In this document: one piece after another, positions 59,760 through 64,000 of the stretch
Layout: every line of letters starts with the position of its first letter
Numbering within the stretch: position 1 is the first letter of the stretch
Source: Dichotomocladium elegans
Lineage: Eukaryota; Mucoromycota; Mucoromycetes; Mucorales; Lichtheimiaceae
DNA: 64,000 nt
Reading direction: 5' to 3'
Assembly (NCBI GenBank): GCA_025716815.1
Contig: JAIXMN010000016.1
Location: 903,874-967,873, forward strand
Translations under genes and position numbers: made by a program
Notes under the pieces: model-generated
Told to the model about the DNA's origin: nothing
Databases searched by the model: none
The model's input: only the letters and a program-made list of their open reading frames with translations

Positions 59760-61096
59760 GGGCGACGAAAGTCTGTCCAGGGGAGAGTCATTGCATCGAC
59801 CGCTGCGGCCCCGGGATCTGGATGGCGAGCGACATACACTGGGAGAAGGTGGTTCGTATGGTCAGCGAAAAGATCCACGTCGTGGGGTCCGAATGTGCGT
59901 TGGAGAGTCTGAAATGTTGATGGCCGTACCTGCCACATCTGATGATGCATGAAGTTCCGGGAGGCGTGATCTGCTTGAACATTGTCGATCCCGTGGATGT
60001 GCTGAGCCTTGATCTGAAGACTGCGCGATAAACACAGTTCCCAAAGGGTGGTCGCTAGCTGGCAGAGCGACAGGGAACGAGTGCCGCCTTGTTTGTTGAC
60101 ATATGCAGACGCCGTAATGTTGTCTGTGTGGATAAGGATGGACGTGTGCGTCAGGTGTCGGAAGGTCTGTAGAGCGAGATGGATGGCCCGGAGCTCCCGC
60201 CAGTTGATCGGCTGACTCGCTTCGTCTTCCGTCCAGATGCCTTGGATGGTCTGTTGGCCCAGGACTGCTCCCCAGCCTAAGTCGCTTGCGTCCACAAACA
60301 ACGTATGTTGGGGAGACGGGCTCAGTAGGGAGCGTCCGTTCCAAGCTTGAAGGTTCTGGTACCAGAGGCGGAGTTCGTGTATACAGTCGTTCGGCAGAGG
60401 AAGGGGAACATCCCAGTCCGCGGGGTGTGACACCGACTGATTTTTGAACCGCATGAGGGCCTGAGTATACAGGTGGACTGGAAAAACAGCTATCGTGGCT
60501 GCCCGTATGCGCATCGTTAAGCTGTGTACTCTCCGCGGTGTCTGGCAAGGCTGTTGAATCAGGGCTTTAATAGACTTGCGCAGATCCCTCAGTTTGGATC
60601 CTGGCAGCTGGGCAGTCATCGAGACCGAGTCCAAGGTGAAGCCCAAATGGTCCAGGCGCTGGGAGGGATGGAGTTGAGATTTCTTGAGGTTGACAATCCA
60701 CCCTAAGTCCTGTAGTTTTTGGAGCATTAATCGTGTATGCTGTTGTGCTTGTACCTGAGACTCTGCCATAAGGAGCCAGTCGTCCAGATATGCGGAAATC
60801 CGGATACCCTGGGTGCGTGCCCATTTCAGTATGGGCTTGGTGAGACTGGTGAAGAGCCACGGGACTATGGACAAACCGAAGGCCGCTGTTCGAAATTGGA
60901 ATGTTTTGCCTTCGAAACGAAAACGCAAGTAGCGGCGAGAATGACGATGAATGAGGATATGGAGGAAGGCGTCTGAAAGGTCGATAGACGTCATGTAATC
61001 GCGTGGGCGGAGAAGCTGCACCACCTGCGGAAGAGTTTCCATTTTGAAGTGTGGAGGGGAAAGAAACCGATTCAGGCGCTTCAGGTTGAGGATCTC

Positions 61097-62725
61097 TGGG
61101 AGTATAACACGCCACACTCTAAATATATATATCTATATACTACTATAATAATATATATGCTTGTGTTACACAACGTTGCCTATATATGTAAAATGGGTCG
61201 GGAGTCCAAAAATAATCATTTCAAACCCCGCTACCTATTGCACTTCCCTAGAAAACTTGTTTTTTCTTTGTTTTATCTATAAACACACCATACCATACTC
61301 CCTGAATGGTTATGATCTATTTCTGGAAAACTTTTATAACTTGTCATTCATTTTTAGTAACTGAATCTACTATTTTTCAGCAATTAATGACCATTTTTTT
61401 TTTTATGCCAATTTTACAATATTTTAGCTGCATAACTATAGCAATAAATACAGCAATCTTTATGTGAAAGTTGTCCCTACTATATTACGGTGTTACAAAG
61501 CCTGTGAAACCTCAAAATCAAGGTGAATGACTGCCTCATTTAATATATGTTTTTAAAGGCTCCCAAATCGTTCAGTGTGTGGAAGTGGTTAGGGTGTTAG
61601 GTAGGGAATGGAAAGGTTCTGGGTTCAACCCCCTGCTTTTTGCAATTTATACTTTACATATATTTTTTAATTCCTGGGCCTCGGGTTCAGAATGGAAAGG
61701 TCCTGGGTTCAATCCCCAGCCCCTGCAGCTTGCACTTTTATATTTTTCTAGAAAGCCTTGATGAAATGTACTGTATGATCTCAGATTTCATTACTAATCG
61801 AATAAAAATATCACCCAATCGGAAATAATCATATGATAATCATATGATAATCACATGCTTATCTTGTGATAATGTGTAGAACCTAGAAAAATGTATAAAA
61901 TGCCATAGTTTTCCTGCTTCACATATATCCCCCATTCTACTTGTATGCCTACTTCTACTACACTTACAGGATTTTCAAGAAGAAGTTTGCCACAAATTTT
62001 AGTTGTTCATATAGTCCGTCTAGGTTTTTCGTTTTTTTTTGCTTCAAATTCGAATACAAATTTTAGTATTTCGTTTCTCTTCTTCCTTTGAAATTAGAAT
62101 GAAAGATAAATGGTTGGCCTCCCAAAACTATTCTAGTGTAAAAAGAGGAGAAGGAAAGCTCCCTTACCTTCAAGGATATAGCACCTATTCTTTTAGACTG
62201 TGTTCAGGCATCAAAGTCATTAGAAGCAGTAATAGTTTATTATAGCTAAAGCATCTAAACTAGATGGCTACTTGATATTGCGGCCTTATATCCTGAGAAG
62301 TTCCACCCAGAGGGGTCCAAAATAGCTATAGTCTCACCTACTGGAAAGCACCACCCTTACAGAGGTTCTCTCTATAGCACTAGACATTGACAATAGGAAG
62401 TCGATATAACTATCTAACTGTTCAGCTCATATAGTAGTAGTAGGTACAGCAGTTGTAGTGGATCAGGAACTCAATGAAAGTGAGTATAGTGAGGAGGAAA
62501 TCCTTCCTGTTAGCAAAAGAGTGTGAAACAGTAAATAAAAGAGCTATACTAGAAAGGAGAAGAAGCTGAAATCTAAAGACAAAGTGAAGTATATATGTGT
62601 CGGGGTTTAAAATATTGTTACACGATGCGCGTTATTTAGAGCTATCAGAATATATAATTTTTATGTTTGTAGCATGATTGGTGCACCATCTAGGTCAGAT
62701 GAAAGTGTGGCGTGCTATACTCCCA
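61097..62725. mobile_element. 1.63-kb insertion with 22-bp terminal inverted repeats inside the DIRS RT
   Basis: Bounded by TGGGAGTATAACACGCCACA at the left and its near-perfect inverse at the right (one mismatch). No target-site duplication is visible. The interior is very AT-rich, lacks a plausible gene and contains a tRNA-like segment. Class unknown; non-autonomous. Confidence 0.75.
61572..61735 (+). repeat. tRNA-related (SINE-like) segment with two B boxes
   Basis: AGTGGTTAGGGTGTTAGG resembles a pol III A box; GGGTTCAACCCCCTGC (61620-61635) and GGGTTCAATCCCCAGC (61705-61720) are B-box-like. Each B box follows a repeated GAATGGAAAGGT string. Not a foldable tRNA. Confidence 0.45.
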
Positions 62726-63023
62726 TTCAGCCCAGGTTGAAAACCGGTCGGTGACCGCAATGTTCTTGTCGATCACGAACATAGAACTGGTGAAACCCGC
62801 CGAGGCTGGAGCAGGTTCTATCGCTCGCTTGTAGAGTAGTTGGGCGATTTCTTGTCGAAGAAGTTGGCGCTGATCGTGGTTTCTTGGTTGGTAGAAAAGG
62901 CTTTTGTCGATAGAGGTGGAGATCTGCGAAAATGGATGCGAAAGCCTTCCCTGATGACCGAGTGCACCCACGTGCTGTCGGTCAAACGCATCCATGCGCG
63001 AGAAAATTGTTGTAGACGACCCC

Positions 63024-63865
63024 CTACTGGGAGCCGCCCGCCGTCGTGGTGGGCAGTCGGACGGAAGGGGTTGTTGGATCGTGCCGGTCGGTTGTTGCCG
63101 AAGTTGTTGTTGCGGTTGGCGTGGTTGCGTCGAGTGTTGTTGTTGTGGGTCTGCGCATGTGGTCAGCGAAAACTGGTCGAGCCGAAGTTGGTCCGTCCGC
63201 CACCTCCCAGTGACGGACCGTCCCGAAAAAACGCCGAGGAAGAGCGGGACGTGCCTCTTTGAGTGTCTTTCGCATGGTCGTTTGCGCAGATACAGTGTCC
63301 CGAAATTGATCCAATGACATCGTGTACTGTTTTTCCGACGTAGGTAGCGTAAAGGAGGGGTTCACTGCCCTCATTGCAATATTATTACGCGCGTTATTGG
63401 CTACACCACCCACATGAAGAACCAAAGTGCGTACATCATTAATGATAGCGAAAATACGTCCAATCTGGTCAGGTGGAAGCATAGGAAGCAGTGAGTGAGC
63501 CAACACATCCAACGGACGCAGAATGGCGGACGTGGCGTATTGCATTGAACGCAGGGAGGCATCTTCATGTTTATGCCCCCTGTTGAAGTGACGTTCTGCC
63601 TCAGGTAGTGTGCTTGGAGGGCTATAGCTAACTCCAGCCATAGCGGGTAGCGCTCCACGATGGTTTTGCGGTCCTCATCATCAAGAGGTTGACCAAACAC
63701 CAGATGGTCCAATGTGGGGATGAGTTCCCGTAGCAGTTGGGCGGGGCACCAGTCATAACGAGGCCGAGTAGGAAGGTCGTGAAGAGATGCGGTGTTGTCA
63801 GACTGGACCGAAGGGACCTGGATGCCCTGAGAATGCAGCAGTTGCTGGATAATTGCTTGTTGCAC
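63024..63865 (-). pseudogene. DIRS gag-like protein
   Basis: First part in one frame (RYDWCPAQLLRELIPTLDHL, DDEDRKTIVERYP), then a shift near 63645 to a second frame with YSPPSTLPEAERHF, LRPLDVLAHSLLPMLPPDQI and a Thr/Arg-rich tail to 63024. The YDW...LRELIP and SPP blocks are typical of gag ORFs upstream of DIRS RTs in Mucoromycota. The 5' end of the element, and possibly further coding sequence, extends beyond the window. Confidence 0.65.
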
Positions 63866-64000
63866 CTGAGCACAACCTGATCACTAATTCGAATGATTGC
63901 CGCCGGGCTAGGTTGGTCTGCAGTCGAGTGCTGAGAAATGGGTTGCAAGATTATCCATCACGAATGACTTAAGCTGCGGAAGTGCCCAGCGAGTGAAAGA

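Larger units (their letters stand above)
59477..62995 (-). pseudogene. DIRS reverse transcriptase-RNase H, disrupted
   Basis: The N-terminal piece 62995..62726 (RQEIAQLLYKRAIEPAPA, SSMFVIDK) and the long frame 61096..59477 belong together: removing 61097-62725 joins WAE directly to EILNLKRLNRFL in frame. RT motifs: SIDLSDAFLHI, AAFGLSIVPWLFTSL, the YLDDWL active site, then LGFTLDS. RNase H: LFVDASDLGWGAVLG, NWRELRAIHLAL, HTDNITASAYVN and DNVQADHASR. Apart from the insertion it is intact. Confidence 0.85.

Noticed and set aside
59862..60548. 228-codon minus-strand open frame
   Set aside because: Alternate-frame shadow of the DIRS RT-RNase H coding region.
1..64000. CRISPR arrays, rRNA genes, bacterial-type operons
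   Set aside because: None seen; the window is a eukaryotic chromosome segment with spliced genes.

Overview
The window is nuclear DNA from an early-diverging fungus, most likely Mucoromycota (a Mucorales-type genome). The evidence is: compact genes with many 50-100 nt introns, serine/glutamine-rich C2H2 proteins, recognisable fungal housekeeping genes, and a dense mobile-element load of Tc1/mariner, Fanzor and DIRS-type elements. The species cannot be named from sequence alone.

Layout. 0-5 kb: a two-finger C2H2 protein (minus) and xylulokinase (plus). 4.9-9.85 kb: a composite element with mariner-like remnants, a pogo-type MITE, an almost full-length Fanzor (eukaryotic TnpB relative, RNA-guided nuclease family) and an inverted chimeric short copy that ends at the stop codon of MED31. 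9.85-11.4 kb: divergent MED31 and coatomer zeta (RET3). 13.9-20.6 kb: a roughly 20-exon TAF2 gene that reads into four C-terminal bromodomains. 20.85-24.6 kb: a second, more decayed Fanzor element. 24.6-28.6 kb: a proteinase K-like subtilisin and a BUR1/CDK9-type kinase, flanked by inverted repeat debris. 30.6-31.6 kb: second copy of the chimeric element. 32-36 kb: a single-finger C2H2 protein, Tc1 debris and a small unknown gene. 36.8-45.9 kb: two related blocks, each holding a nearly identical dead Tc1-like element, around an UNC93-like transporter. 46-49.6 kb: a patatin-type triacylglycerol lipase and a small unknown gene. 52.3-58.1 kb: a 5.9-kb DNA transposon with inverted repeats of about 540 bp and three genes, including a DDE transposase and a second DDE-fold protein that appears to have lost a catalytic residue. 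58.2-64 kb: a DIRS-like retrotransposon (gag, RT-RNase H, tyrosine recombinase, all minus) broken by a 1.6-kb insertion with 22-bp terminal inverted repeats.

The host genes are unrelated housekeeping functions: transcription (TAF2, MED31, CDK9), COPI traffic, pentose metabolism, lipid mobilisation and proteolysis. They form no operon-like system. The most notable signals are the Fanzor-mariner composites with a structured 3' flank, the three-gene transposon, the TAF2-bromodomain fusion, and five GC-AG introns among about 48 inferred ones. All splice models were made by eye from reading-frame continuity and splice motifs.
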